From the NCBI RefSeq assembly GCF_013337285.1, contig NZ_SUPW01000003.1:124001-188000 (forward strand): a DNA stretch of 64,000 bases, in the 5' to 3' direction. Made by a program: the position numbers and the translations under genes. This document shows positions 28,393 through 37,285 of the stretch, piece after piece; position 1 is the stretch's first letter, and each line of letters starts with the position of its first letter. The stretch comes from Agrobacterium tumefaciens (GTDB lineage Bacteria; Pseudomonadota; Alphaproteobacteria; Rhizobiales; Rhizobiaceae). The notes below the pieces were generated by a model. The model was not told the origin of the DNA. It made no database searches and saw only the letters and a program-made list of their open reading frames with translations.

Positions 28393-29595
28393 ATGCAACC
28401 GGGCAAGTCAGATTATGAGCATTATTGGGATCCCTTGCGGGCTCTCCTCATGCTGCTCGGCATTCCCTATCACGCCTCCCTGCTCTACAGCCACGCCCTG
28501 CCCTGGGATATCAAGGATTTTGAGACCAGCCCGGTCCTGACAGCACTTGGCGCGGCGCTCGTCACGTTCCGCATGCCGGCGTTTTTTCTGGTGGCCGGTT
28601 ATTTTTCAGCCATGGTCGTCGGCAAGAAGGGCAAGATGCCTTGGTTGAGGCAGCGTTTTCTGCGCCTTGGCCTGCCCTTCATCGTGGCCTTGCTCCTGCT
28701 CGGGCCTCTGCAACTTTTCCTGCTGCAACTGGCCGGCGTCGCCAAGGGCGATATCCCCGCCGACCGGCTGATGCAGAGCCTGCCGGGTCTATTGCGCCCG
28801 AGTGAACAATGGATCATGCATCTGTGGTTCCTGCCCGCCCTCATTGCCTATTCCGTCCTGCTTGCCGGCCTGCTGTTCCTCGCGGAACGCCCGCCACTGG
28901 CCTATGCCAGAGACTGGTTCGGCAGGGCGCGGGCACGTTATCCGGCCCTGTTTTTTGTCGCGCTCTGCGCCTTTCCCGTTTTGTGGGAGCTTATGGTCTA
29001 CGGCTCGGGCCTGCTTGCGGGCAAAACCGGAAATGGCCTGTTTATCCTCTACGAACGGGCCTCCGATCCTTATGCGCGCTATCTACCGTTCTTTCTCATC
29101 GGGGCGCTGTTGAACCGCGACCGGGTTCTCTTTCACCGTTTTCGCCAGACGGGGTCTATCACCGGCATTATCGCCTTCGGCACCATCGCAACCGCCGTGA
29201 CGCTACGGCTGCAAAATCCCTTTTCCAGTTCGGCCATGCTCGTGCTGGTTTCGGCGATTGCGGCGGTGGCGGCAAGCCGCCTGCTGATCGACCTCGCCTG
29301 CCGCTATTTCGACAGGCCAAGCCGGATTGCCGGACGGATGACGGATGCCTCCTTCACCATCTACCTGTTTCATCACCCGCTGATTTACGCTTTTGGCACG
29401 CTTTTCATTCTGATCTCGCTGCCGCCCATCCTCGAATTCACGATCATCGTCGCGGCGACAACCTTTACGGCCTATCTGCTGCACCAGATGATACGCCGCA
29501 GTCCGCTTGCACTTTTTCTTCTCAACGGCACCCGCAAGCCGCGGGCGGCAAACGACATCGGGACAGGCGCCGCCGCCTCCCAAACCCTTCGTTAA
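28393..29595 (+). CDS. Membrane acyltransferase 3 family (OpgC-like)
   Basis: 400 residues, about ten to twelve membrane helices. Begins with YWDPLRALLMLLGIPYHASLL, where the His in the first helix is the catalytic residue typical of acyltransferase 3 proteins. It resembles OpgC/MdoC, which succinylates periplasmic glucans, but could acylate another glycan. ATG 28393 follows GAGGG. The next two genes (a flippase and a BioF2-like GNAT) follow in the same direction, which suggests one glycan-modifying unit. Confidence 0.85.
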   Translation: MQPGKSDYEHYWDPLRALLMLLGIPYHASLLYSHALPWDIKDFETSPVLTALGAALVTFRMPAFFLVAGYFSAMVVGKKGKMPWLRQRFLRLGLPFIVALLLLGPLQLFLLQLAGVAKGDIPADRLMQSLPGLLRPSEQWIMHLWFLPALIAYSVLLAGLLFLAERPPLAYARDWFGRARARYPALFFVALCAFPVLWELMVYGSGLLAGKTGNGLFILYERASDPYARYLPFFLIGALLNRDRVLFHRFRQTGSITGIIAFGTIATAVTLRLQNPFSSSAMLVLVSAIAAVAASRLLIDLACRYFDRPSRIAGRMTDASFTIYLFHHPLIYAFGTLFILISLPPILEFTIIVAATTFTAYLLHQMIRRSPLALFLLNGTRKPRAANDIGTGAAASQTLR

Positions 29596-29652
29596 GGATA
29601 AGGCGGTTACAATCCAGCTGCCTATTTAACTGGAAATGATGGCGTGTGGATC

Positions 29653-31068
29653 ATGGCTATCCTCAACACGGCGGAAAAAGCCTTACCCGCAGGCCTGCGC
29701 GCGAAGCTCTCGCCGCTGGGAGCGAAAATCGCCGTCCTCGTTTGCGCAAGGGATGATGTCTCCCGCGCCCAGCGCATGGCGTTGGTTGCCTTTGCGGTGC
29801 GCATCGTCAGCGCCGGCATCGCCTTCATCTCCCAGATCATCCTGGCGCGCCTGATGGGCGAATTCGAATACGGCCTCTTCGCCTTTGTCTGGGTTCTGGT
29901 GATCCTGTTCGGCAATCTGTCCTGCCTCGGTTTCCACACCACTGTCATCCGCTTTTTACCCGGCTACCGTCTTGAGGACGCCCATGACAAGATCATGGGG
30001 CTGACATCGACGGCACGCATCTTTGCCATGCTGTCCGCCAGCACGCTGGCGCTTTGCGGCTTTGTTTTCCTGTATTTCTTCGGTGAGCGTATCGCCGCCT
30101 ATTACCTCATTCCCGTTGCACTGGCGCTTTTCACCCTGCCGATGGTGGCGCTTGGTGATGTGCTGAACGGCACTGCGCGCGCCAATGGCTGGGCAATATC
30201 AGCCCTCAGCCCCACCTATATCGTTCGCCCGGTACTGATATTGCTTTTCATGCTGGTGGCGATCGGGCTTGGCGCGGAAAAAACCGCGACAACGGCCATG
30301 CTCACCGCGCTTCTCGCCACCTATGTCACCACGCTGTTCCATTTCGCTTTCCTCAACCGACGGCTTAACCGGAATTTCCGCAGCGTCGCCCGGCGGATCC
30401 ATTTCAGCCACTGGATGCGGTTTGCCTTTCCCGTGTTCCTGATTGACGGTATCGGCTTCCTGATGACCAATTCGGATGTGGTGATCGTCGGTCTCTATCT
30501 GCCACCGGATCAGGTCGGCATTTATTTTGCGGCGGCGAAAACCATCGTGTTGATGCAATTCGTATTTTTCTCCGTGCAGGCGGCCGCAGCCCCGCGTCTG
30601 GCCGCCCTGATTTCCGCCAATGACCGGCAAGAGCTGGCCGGTTTCGCCAGCCAGGCGGCGCGCTGGGCCTTCTGGCCGTCGCTTGCCGTCGGTTGCGTCG
30701 TGCTTCTGGCCGGCCCATTCCTGCTCTCTCTGTTCGGCCCCGGTTTCGTTCAGGGTTATCAGCTGATGTTCTTCCTCTTTGCCGGTTTTCTCGCCAAAGC
30801 ACTGATCGGTCCGGGGGAAACGCTGCTGAACATGGCCGGCAAACAAAAATTGTGCGTTGCTCTTTATATTATCATCTTCGGTTGCAATATTGCACTCAAC
30901 ATGTTGCTCATTCCGGTCTATGGTCTGGCAGGGGCTGCGGCAGCGGTTGCAATAGCCATGTGCATAGAAGCTGTGTTACTGCATGTAGCCATTCGCCGCA
31001 CACTCGGGATCGTCCTTTTTGCCTTCAACGATCCCCGGGCGGGTCAAGACACTGGGAAGGCGGTGTAA
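29653..31068 (+). CDS. MOP-superfamily polysaccharide flippase (Wzx-like)
   Basis: 471 residues with 12-14 membrane helices. The N-terminal helix region after a 40-residue cytoplasmic stretch (AFAVRIVSAGIAFISQIILARLMGEFEYG) is typical of Wzx/PST exporters that flip lipid-linked repeat units. It is not adjacent to the main polysaccharide locus but sits with an acyltransferase and a GNAT. ATG 29653 preferred over GTG 29644. Confidence 0.85.
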   Translation: MAILNTAEKALPAGLRAKLSPLGAKIAVLVCARDDVSRAQRMALVAFAVRIVSAGIAFISQIILARLMGEFEYGLFAFVWVLVILFGNLSCLGFHTTVIRFLPGYRLEDAHDKIMGLTSTARIFAMLSASTLALCGFVFLYFFGERIAAYYLIPVALALFTLPMVALGDVLNGTARANGWAISALSPTYIVRPVLILLFMLVAIGLGAEKTATTAMLTALLATYVTTLFHFAFLNRRLNRNFRSVARRIHFSHWMRFAFPVFLIDGIGFLMTNSDVVIVGLYLPPDQVGIYFAAAKTIVLMQFVFFSVQAAAAPRLAALISANDRQELAGFASQAARWAFWPSLAVGCVVLLAGPFLLSLFGPGFVQGYQLMFFLFAGFLAKALIGPGETLLNMAGKQKLCVALYIIIFGCNIALNMLLIPVYGLAGAAAAVAIAMCIEAVLLHVAIRRTLGIVLFAFNDPRAGQDTGKAV

Positions 31069-31076
31069 CGATAAGC

Positions 31077-32348
31077 ATGTCCAGCGACCCAAAGAATCCC
31101 GATTTTCAGGATCCGCGCATCGCGGCGCTGATGGCGTCGGCGGAGCGTGACCGTCCCGTGGCGGACAGCAGCCGGCGCGTGGGACGCGACGGCCGCGAAT
31201 TCTGTATCTATCCGGGCCAGCTCGGTTACGACATGCAGGAAGAACTCGACTTCCTGTCCAACCGTGTCATGGAGGCGAATGTCTTCTTCACCGGTCGGCT
31301 TCTTGCACCAGCCATGCCGCGTATCGACGACAAGTCCGTGCGCTTTGCCCTCATTCGCGACGAAAACGGCGCCAGAAGCCGCATGCGCTTCCTGATGCCC
31401 TTTACCGTTGAAAAGCCGGGCTTTTCCATCGGGCCTTCCATTCTGCGCGTCTGGGCCAATCCGTTTGGTCCGCTCGGCACGCCGCTGGTCGATACCGAGG
31501 GGGCTGCGGAAACACTCGACAATCTTTTCGACGCGCTTTCCGACCGGGAAATGCGGCTGCCGAATGTGCTCGTGCTGCCGGATGTGCGGCTTGAAGGACC
31601 TTTCGCCCGCATGTTCAGGGCGATCGCGCTCAGCCGCAACCTGCCGGTGACGACGACGGGCAATTACCAGCGGCCGATGCTGGAAAGCCTCCTGGATGGC
31701 GAGGCCTATCTGCGCAATTCGCTTGCGCCGCACCATCAGCGGGAAATGCGCCGCCAATGGCGTCAGCTCGAAAAACTTGGGGCCATCGCCTACACCGTGA
31801 CCCGGCAGCCGAAGGACATACGTTACCGTATGGAGGAATTCCTGGCGCTGGAGGCAAGCGGCTGGAAAGGCCGCAAGCGCACCGCGCTGGTGAACGACCG
31901 TTACCGTGCCGCCTTTGCCCGCGAGGCGATCACCAATCTGGCGGAAGCGGATGCCGTGCGTATCCACACCATCGATCTCAACGGCGCGGCGATCGCATCC
32001 ATGATCGTTTTCTTGACGGCCGGCGAGGCCTATACGTGGAAGACAGCCTTTGACGAGAACTATGCGCAGTTTTCGCCCGGCAAATTGCTGGTGCAGAAAC
32101 TGACCGACTGGCATCTGGACGATGCTAATATTCTACGCAGCGACAGCTGTGCGGTGCCCGATCATCCGATCATGAGCCGTTTCTGGCAGGAACGGCAGGA
32201 AATGGGCACATTGGTTGTCGGGCTGACACATAACAGCGACCGGGACGTGCGGCAGGTTTCCACGCAGGTGGATATGTACCGCAACACCCGCAACCTCGCC
32301 CGCAGCCTGCGCCAGAAAATCCTCTCCTTCGGACGCAAGGGCAATTAA
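31077..32348 (+). CDS. GNAT/BioF2-like acetyltransferase (FemAB/CelD type)
   Basis: 423 residues, no signal peptide. The segment from about 215 to 350 (HHQREMRRQWRQLEKLG, then EASGWKGRKRTAL, then FSPGKLLVQKL) is the BioF2-like acetyltransferase fold found in proteins annotated as cellulose biosynthesis CelD and in EPS loci. It starts 8 bases after the flippase stop, so it belongs to the same transcript. It may acetylate a polysaccharide building block; substrate unknown. Confidence 0.8.
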   Translation: MSSDPKNPDFQDPRIAALMASAERDRPVADSSRRVGRDGREFCIYPGQLGYDMQEELDFLSNRVMEANVFFTGRLLAPAMPRIDDKSVRFALIRDENGARSRMRFLMPFTVEKPGFSIGPSILRVWANPFGPLGTPLVDTEGAAETLDNLFDALSDREMRLPNVLVLPDVRLEGPFARMFRAIALSRNLPVTTTGNYQRPMLESLLDGEAYLRNSLAPHHQREMRRQWRQLEKLGAIAYTVTRQPKDIRYRMEEFLALEASGWKGRKRTALVNDRYRAAFAREAITNLAEADAVRIHTIDLNGAAIASMIVFLTAGEAYTWKTAFDENYAQFSPGKLLVQKLTDWHLDDANILRSDSCAVPDHPIMSRFWQERQEMGTLVVGLTHNSDRDVRQVSTQVDMYRNTRNLARSLRQKILSFGRKGN

Positions 32349-32351
32349 TCG

Positions 32352-32376
32352 CGAAGGACGCCGAGGGCGTCCTTCG
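32352..32376. terminator. Strong hairpin terminator
   Basis: CGAAGGACGCC (32352-32362) pairs perfectly with GGCGTCCTTCG (32366-32376) around a GAG loop, 4 bases past the GNAT stop and before the oppositely directed repeat-protein gene. No U tract, but the stem is very stable. Confidence 0.6.
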
Positions 32377-32401
32377 GATTGCTGTCGTGGCAAGACCTGC
32401 G

Positions 32402-33034
32402 TCAGCGTGACGCCGTCCTGATCATCTTGCACAATTGCGTCAGCGCGGCATCATATCCGCCGCCCAGAATATCGGCGCAACGGCGGGCGAGCCTGATCTG
32501 CTCGGTTCGCGACATGTCATTATAGGCCTGAACGGCGTTGCGCATCGCGCCAGGTGACATCGTGCCCGGGTTGCCGGGATTGGACGGATTTCCCGGGCTT
32601 CCAGGATTTCCCGTGGAACCCGAACCGCCAATGCCGACACCAACCCCAAGGCCAAGACCACTCGATCCGCCGACATTGGCCCCGACATTGGCATTGATGC
32701 CGTTGGAGCCGCCAACCGAAGCGTCTACACCGGCGCTGACGCCGCTGGAACCGCCGACGGATGCGTTGACATCCGCATTGACCCCGTTGCTACCGCCGAC
32801 AGACGCATTGACATCCGCGCCCAAACCGCCGCCGCTTCTACCGCCAACGTCGGCACTGGCATTGACACCATTGCTGCCGCCAACGGAAGCATCGACACCA
32901 AGCCCACCGCTGCCATTGCCGCCGACACTGGCATTCACCCCGTTTTCGCCGCCGATCCCGATATCCAGCGCATGTGCGTTGACGGGCAAGATAAGGCAGG
33001 CAGACAGTAATAAATTGCGAGAAAGCGCCCTCAT
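32402..33034 (-). CDS. Secreted Gly/Asn/Val-rich repeat protein
   Basis: 210 residues from ATG 33034 after GGGAGGAAA. Signal peptide (cut near AHA, about residue 22). Residues about 23-140 are repeats of the type ASVGGSNGVNA, with variants DASVGG, NADVNASVGG and NANVGANVGG. A GNPGSPGNPSNPGNPG linker follows, then a compact 50-residue C-terminal helical domain with two Cys (RRCADIL and QLCKM). No family recognised. The regular small-residue repeats could form a beta-solenoid or an extended surface fibre; function unknown. Confidence 0.75.
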   Translation of the reverse strand: MRALSRNLLLSACLILPVNAHALDIGIGGENGVNASVGGNGSGGLGVDASVGGSNGVNASADVGGRSGGGLGADVNASVGGSNGVNADVNASVGGSSGVSAGVDASVGGSNGINANVGANVGGSSGLGLGVGVGIGGSGSTGNPGSPGNPSNPGNPGTMSPGAMRNAVQAYNDMSRTEQIRLARRCADILGGGYDAALTQLCKMIRTASR

Positions 33035-33281
33035 AATTTCCTCCCTATGAGTTCTGGCTATTCCCGCCCCGCGTGGAAATTCCACGCTGGCATCATAATT
33101 CAATTAGTAATTGCGTATATTCTAATTTGTTAGAGGTATCTAATATTACGTTAATGCTGCAACCGCAGGTGTATCGATACGGGACCCACGAACCCCTCCC
33201 TTCCTTCACTACCGGGCCGGAACAGGCAGGAAATAGCCGCCACAAACACGCGTAAATAAGAAGGATAAATCAGCTTTGGGG

Positions 33282-33310
33282 TTGCACGCATGGCCTTGGC
33301 CGTGATAGAC
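33282..33310 (+). promoter_or_regulatory. Predicted promoter of tRNA-Leu
   Basis: TTGCAC (33282-33287), a 17-base spacer and ATAGAC (33305-33310) match a housekeeping promoter placed about 20 bases before the tRNA 5' end. Confidence 0.4.
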
Positions 33311-33330
33311 GCCGTGGCATTACCACCGTT

Positions 33331-33415
33331 GCCCCAATGGCGGAATTGGTAGACGCGCCGCACTCAAAATGCGGTTCCGCAAGGAGTGCTGGTTCGATCC
33401 CGGCTTGGGGTACCA
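33331..33415 (+). tRNA. tRNA-Leu (anticodon CAA)
   Basis: 85 bases with encoded CCA. Acceptor arms GCCCCAA and TTGGGGT pair (one G:U). The anticodon loop CTCAAAA with stem CCGCA/TGCGG gives CAA, reading UUG. A long variable arm (leucine class) and TTCGATCC T loop are present. Confidence 0.95.
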
Positions 33416-33681
33416 TTTCCAAAATCGGCATTGATTTTATTCATTTTTATCCGGGATTTCCCGATATCCCTTCGACCATGGCATGGCGGCCCGCATCCTC
33501 ACGAAACTTTGCTTGTCCGCCCCGGGTTTATTACCAGGCTTTCATTTGCCAGACGCTTCGGACTGAATTAGACGAATCCCGTAACACACCGTTGATCGGC
33601 GACTTAATTTCGCCATCACGCCCGCCTTTTTGAAAGCCCGTCCGGGATATCTGCTTCTTCGCGAAGTTTGAGGAAAACATC

Positions 33682-34197
33682 ATGGCCAATGCGACCACCG
33701 CCGACAACAGCCGCACGCTCGCCGCTCTCGGCGTCACGGCGGGAATGATCTTCACCGTCGGCTCCGCCCTCGGTTTCCAGCATATTGGCGGTTATACACC
33801 GTGCGCCTTGTGCCTGCTGCAGCGCGACCCCTATTATTACGCCATTCCGCTGGGCATATTGGCCGTTGCGACCAGCGTCTTCAAACTGCCGGTTCAGATC
33901 ACGCGGCTGCTTCTTGCCTTGATCGGCGTGGCGATGCTGATCGGCGCCGGGCTTGGTGTTTATCATGCCGGTGTGGAGTGGGGTTTCTGGGAAGGCCCGA
34001 TCACCTGCGCCACCGGCGCGCCGTCCATCACCACCAATGCCGGCGATCTTTTGGGCAACCTGAACGCCATCAAGGCGCCTTCCTGCAATGACGCCGCACT
34101 TCGGGTGCTCGGTCTTTCTTTCGCGGGCTGGAACGTCATCGCAAGCATTGCGCTTGCGGCCATCGCCTTTTTTGGCGCGAGCCGTAAAAGCCGGTAA
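33682..34197 (+). CDS. dsbB: Disulfide bond formation protein DsbB
   Basis: 171 residues, four membrane helices. The first periplasmic pair Cys41-x-x-Cys44 (PCALC) and the second pair Cys109/Cys135 are the redox centres that pass electrons from DsbA to ubiquinone. ATG 33682 follows TTTGAGGAAAAC. It converges with the HNH gene. No dsbA is adjacent. Confidence 0.9.
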   Translation: MANATTADNSRTLAALGVTAGMIFTVGSALGFQHIGGYTPCALCLLQRDPYYYAIPLGILAVATSVFKLPVQITRLLLALIGVAMLIGAGLGVYHAGVEWGFWEGPITCATGAPSITTNAGDLLGNLNAIKAPSCNDAALRVLGLSFAGWNVIASIALAAIAFFGASRKSR

Positions 34198-34210
34198 GCG
34201 GAAAACCGCG

Positions 34211-34235
34211 TGCAGTCCTGAAGATCAGGGCTGCA
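34211..34235. terminator. Convergent terminator-like hairpin
   Basis: TGCAGTCCTGA (34211-34221) pairs with TCAGGGCTGCA (34225-34235), with one G:T pair, between dsbB and the HNH gene. It overlaps the HNH stop codon, so it would act on dsbB readthrough. Confidence 0.4.
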
Positions 34236-34782
34236 GCTCGGTATCCCAGTAAAGATAGTCCATCCAGCTTTCGTGCAGATAGTTGGGCGGGAACAACCGC
34301 CCATTATTGTGCAAATCCTGAACCGTCGGCTGAAAGGGCTTCTGCGCCGGGAACATGCCCGCCTGTTTGGGAAGCTTGCTGCCTTTTCTAAGGTTGCAGG
34401 GAGAGCACGCCGCCACGACATTGTGCCACGTGGTTTCACCGCCATGCGCGCGGGGGATCACGTGGTCGAAGGTCAATTCGTCCCGCGTGCCGCAATATTG
34501 GCATTCGAACTTGTCCCGAAGGAAAACGTTGAAGCGCGTGAAGGCGGGGTTGCGGGTGGGCTGCACATAGGTCTTGAGGCTGACGACGCTCGGCAGCCGC
34601 ATGGAAAAGCTGGGGGACGATACCGCGTGATCATATTCCGCGATGATGTTCACACGGTCTAGAAAGACAGCCTTGATCGCGTCCTGCCAGGACCACAACG
34701 ACAAGGGATAATAACTCAGTGGCCTGTAGTCTGCGTTCAGAACGAGCGCCGGCAGGGCCTGTGGTGAAACTGCAATCGTCAA
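34225..34782 (-). CDS. HNH endonuclease family protein
   Basis: 185 residues starting at TTG 34782 with AGGAGAAG upstream; an ATG at 34815 would add 11. The C-terminal half carries the HNH core: CQYCG, then DHVIPRAHGG, then N and ACSPCNLRKG, where the Cys pairs bind zinc. The N-terminal LVLNADYRPLSYYPLSLW is shared by a widespread chromosomal HNH family in alphaproteobacteria, distinct from restriction or intron nucleases. Biological role unknown. Confidence 0.85.
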   Translation of the reverse strand: MTIAVSPQALPALVLNADYRPLSYYPLSLWSWQDAIKAVFLDRVNIIAEYDHAVSSPSFSMRLPSVVSLKTYVQPTRNPAFTRFNVFLRDKFECQYCGTRDELTFDHVIPRAHGGETTWHNVVAACSPCNLRKGSKLPKQAGMFPAQKPFQPTVQDLHNNGRLFPPNYLHESWMDYLYWDTELQP

Positions 34783-35100
34783 GGGCTTCTCCTGAGCGAT
34801 TCGGCATCTGCACATGTATATTAGGTCCGTTGTTACAGGATTGTGAAGCCTATAAATGCAGCGGAGAAGAGCTTAATTTTTCAGCGGGAAAAAGGCTCTT
34901 TTATGTTCCTGAAGACCTTGCGACAGTCCGCCCGACGGCTTGCCGCCTGACAACCGCGTGAACAGCGATTCGCCGCTCCCGGTCACGAATCGGTCTCACG
35001 CTTGTTGCGCCATTGGTGATATGATTATCGCGACCGAGAAAGCGGCGCGCACATCCCGTTCGGACACCTATCGGTCGCTCCACCAGCAGGAGGAAAACGC
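34783..35100. other. Intergenic region, 318 bases
   Basis: Divergent region between the HNH gene and the small secreted protein. An AT-rich patch (about 34840-34910) could hold promoters. No coding region or structured element is supported. Confidence 0.4.
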
Positions 35101-35406
35101 ATGGTCTCGCGCAGGCATCATCCACCGGCAGCGTTGCGAACCGGACTGGCAACCGGCCTGTTTGTCCTTACGATAAGTCTGGCCGCATTGGCCCATGCGC
35201 AGCAATATCAGAATTTCGAAGTCACCCCGGATGGTCGCGGTGGTGCGCAGGGCACGATCGGCGGCCGCAATTTTGAAATCGAACGCAACTATGACCGGCC
35301 GCCGACAAACCGCCGCTCATCATCAGACGCGCGGCGCGACTATAGAAGCCGCGCGCCGCAACAAACATGCCTTACAGACACCGAGGGCAGAACCCGCTGC
35401 AACTGA
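35101..35406 (+). CDS. Small secreted protein, unknown
   Basis: 101 residues. ATG 35101 follows AGGAGGAAAACGC, a strong ribosome site. A signal peptide (hydrophobic 15-30, cut near AHA) leads to a 68-residue mature protein with QNFEVTPDGRGGAQGTIGGRNFEIERNY and an Arg-rich middle. Two Cys near the end (CLTDTEGRTRC) could form a disulfide. No family recognised; likely periplasmic. Confidence 0.75.
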   Translation: MVSRRHHPPAALRTGLATGLFVLTISLAALAHAQQYQNFEVTPDGRGGAQGTIGGRNFEIERNYDRPPTNRRSSSDARRDYRSRAPQQTCLTDTEGRTRCN

Positions 35407-35552
35407 ACGCCACTGCGCCGCTCTCCCGGTCGGCTTCCTCCACCGGCAACAAAATTCGATTTCACTAAAAAGCAATCTATCGACTTAAACGGCCTGCAAG
35501 AAAGGGCCGGTATGTTCAGGCACAGATAAAACAACTGTGCAGGGGCAGGGAC

Positions 35553-36158
35553 ATGGCGAAGAGAACAGGCCGTCTTGTAAAGACTTTGGCAGTCGCCGTC
35601 GGCATGGCGGCAAGCATCGCGACGACGGCATCGGCCGTTCAGCTTGGTGGTCTCGCCAAGAACCCGGTTACAGCGCGGCCCGGCCAGTTCATGTCAACAA
35701 GCCGCCCCACCATCGCGCCCATCGCCTTTGCCAAATTCTGCGACAATGCCGCCGACCAGTGCGTCCGCATTGGCGATCGTGATACGATCGAGCTGACGAA
35801 ACAGAAGCGCACGGAATTGCAGCGCATCAACTCCGAGATCAACACCGCGATCGTCTATGTCGGCGAGCTGGAGGGGCAAGATGAGTGGAAGCTCAATCCG
35901 GCAAGCGGTGACTGCGACGACTACGCCGTGACCAAGCGACAACGCCTGCTGCGTGCCGGCTGGCCATCGGGTGCGCTTCGCATCGCCACAGCCCGCACCC
36001 CGAACGGTATCGGCCATGCGGTTCTGGTCGTCAGCACGACCCAGGGTGATCTGGTGCTGGACAATCGCACCAATGTCGTCAAGCCGTGGAAAGCGGTGGA
36101 TCTGAAATGGATCAAGATACAGTCGCACGAAAACCCGCGCGTCTGGCTGAAGCTCTAG
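35553..36158 (+). CDS. Periplasmic transglutaminase-like cysteine protease (BTLCP, LapG family)
   Basis: 201 residues with a signal peptide (cut near ASA, about residue 28). The catalytic triad is Cys121 (SGDCDDYA), His155 (GIGHAVLVV) and Asp170 (LVLDNRT); the acidic DCDDY also matches the calcium site of LapG. BTLCP/Peptidase C93 includes LapG, which cleaves surface adhesins when LapD lets go in response to c-di-GMP. No LapD or giant adhesin gene is visible in the window. Another Cys pair (FCDNAADQC) may be a disulfide. The substrate is unknown. Confidence 0.85.
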   Translation: MAKRTGRLVKTLAVAVGMAASIATTASAVQLGGLAKNPVTARPGQFMSTSRPTIAPIAFAKFCDNAADQCVRIGDRDTIELTKQKRTELQRINSEINTAIVYVGELEGQDEWKLNPASGDCDDYAVTKRQRLLRAGWPSGALRIATARTPNGIGHAVLVVSTTQGDLVLDNRTNVVKPWKAVDLKWIKIQSHENPRVWLKL

Positions 36159-36429
36159 AACGTCTTCAGCAAAGCTGCGCGTCCCCTCGTTTCGCGAGAC
36201 CAGACGCGCGCTCGACCGGCAATTTAAGGCGTCATATCTTTCGAATCTGAAAGAGGCTATGCTGTCCTCTCATATCGAAGCGTCCTCGACTGGAAAAACG
36301 CCACCGACGCGGCGCTTCAGAGGACCATTTACAGAGACCTGAACCTCCTAACGGCCTAGCCTCAGGAGGCCGTACGGCCGCCACAGTCAACACGCTTGAC
36401 CTTGTAGCGGAGAGACAGTATCGGCAGCT

Positions 36430-37221
36430 ATGCCCAAGGTGCTCAACTGGATTCGCGGTCGTAAACAGCCAGCCCCCCGTGACGACCGGAGGCGCCGCAG
36501 GCTGGACCTTGGCGACAAGCCCGCCTCCTTTCCGATCTATGCCATTGGTGATGTGCACGGTTGTCTCAACCTGCTTTTACAGGCGGAACAGAAAATCCTT
36601 GCGGATCTGGCTCCTGACCCCTCTCCCGCTCTGGTCGTTCTCGTCGGGGACTATGTCGACCGCGGACAGAATTCCTGTGGTGTCATAGACCATCTTCTGC
36701 AGCCGCCGCCGGCGCCACTGCGCCGTATCGCGCTGTGTGGCAATCACGAGCAGCTGTTCAGCGACTTTCTCGAAAACCCGCAGGACAACATGCACTGGCT
36801 GGATTTCGGTGGCCGCCAGACACTGTTGTCCTATGGCGTCGATATCGATTATTTCATGCACAAGGGCCGCTTGCGGCTCCAGCCTTTCAGGGATGCATTG
36901 ATCGGCGCGATTCCGCTGACCCACCGCCAGCTTTTATCCAGCCTGCCGGTCTATGCCCGCATCGGACCTTATATTTTCGTGCATGCCGGCTTCCGGCCAG
37001 GACTGCCACTGGATACGCAGACCGATGAGGACATGTTGTGGATCAGGGAGCCATTCCTGTCGCAGGGAGCTGGCCTCGACCTCCTTGTCATTCATGGCCA
37101 CACGCCGGCCCCAGAACCGCAGACCGGCCCGCAACGGATCGGTATCGACACCGGCGCCTTCACGACGGGCAAGCTAACGATCCTGAAGCTTTCAGATGCC
37201 GGCCCGCAATTGATTGTCTGA
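36430..37221 (+). CDS. Calcineurin-like metallophosphoesterase (Ser/Thr phosphatase type)
   Basis: 263 residues. Metal ligands are in GDVHG (40-44), GDYVDRG (73-79), GNHE (104-107), VHAGFRPG and HGHTP, in the order of bacterial PrpA/ApaH-like phosphatases. It may remove phosphate from proteins or hydrolyse dinucleotides. The ATG at 36430 follows GGAGAGACAG. It converges on the leftward GT operon, about 64 bases away. Confidence 0.88.
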   Translation: MPKVLNWIRGRKQPAPRDDRRRRRLDLGDKPASFPIYAIGDVHGCLNLLLQAEQKILADLAPDPSPALVVLVGDYVDRGQNSCGVIDHLLQPPPAPLRRIALCGNHEQLFSDFLENPQDNMHWLDFGGRQTLLSYGVDIDYFMHKGRLRLQPFRDALIGAIPLTHRQLLSSLPVYARIGPYIFVHAGFRPGLPLDTQTDEDMLWIREPFLSQGAGLDLLVIHGHTPAPEPQTGPQRIGIDTGAFTTGKLTILKLSDAGPQLIV

Positions 37222-37285
37222 CTCGGTCACCGGCAGACCATAAATCAACGGGCCTCAAAATCTCGATCTTCGGCCTTTCGAGCAA

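Noticed and set aside
31044..32114. 356-codon frame antisense to the BioF2-like GNAT gene
   Set aside because: Antisense shadow. The forward gene has family motifs and sits in tight spacing with its upstream neighbour.
32620..32960. Regularly spaced similar segments that look CRISPR-like
   Set aside because: They are the in-frame codons of the secreted repeat protein. The segments vary, have no unique spacers, and no cas genes are present.
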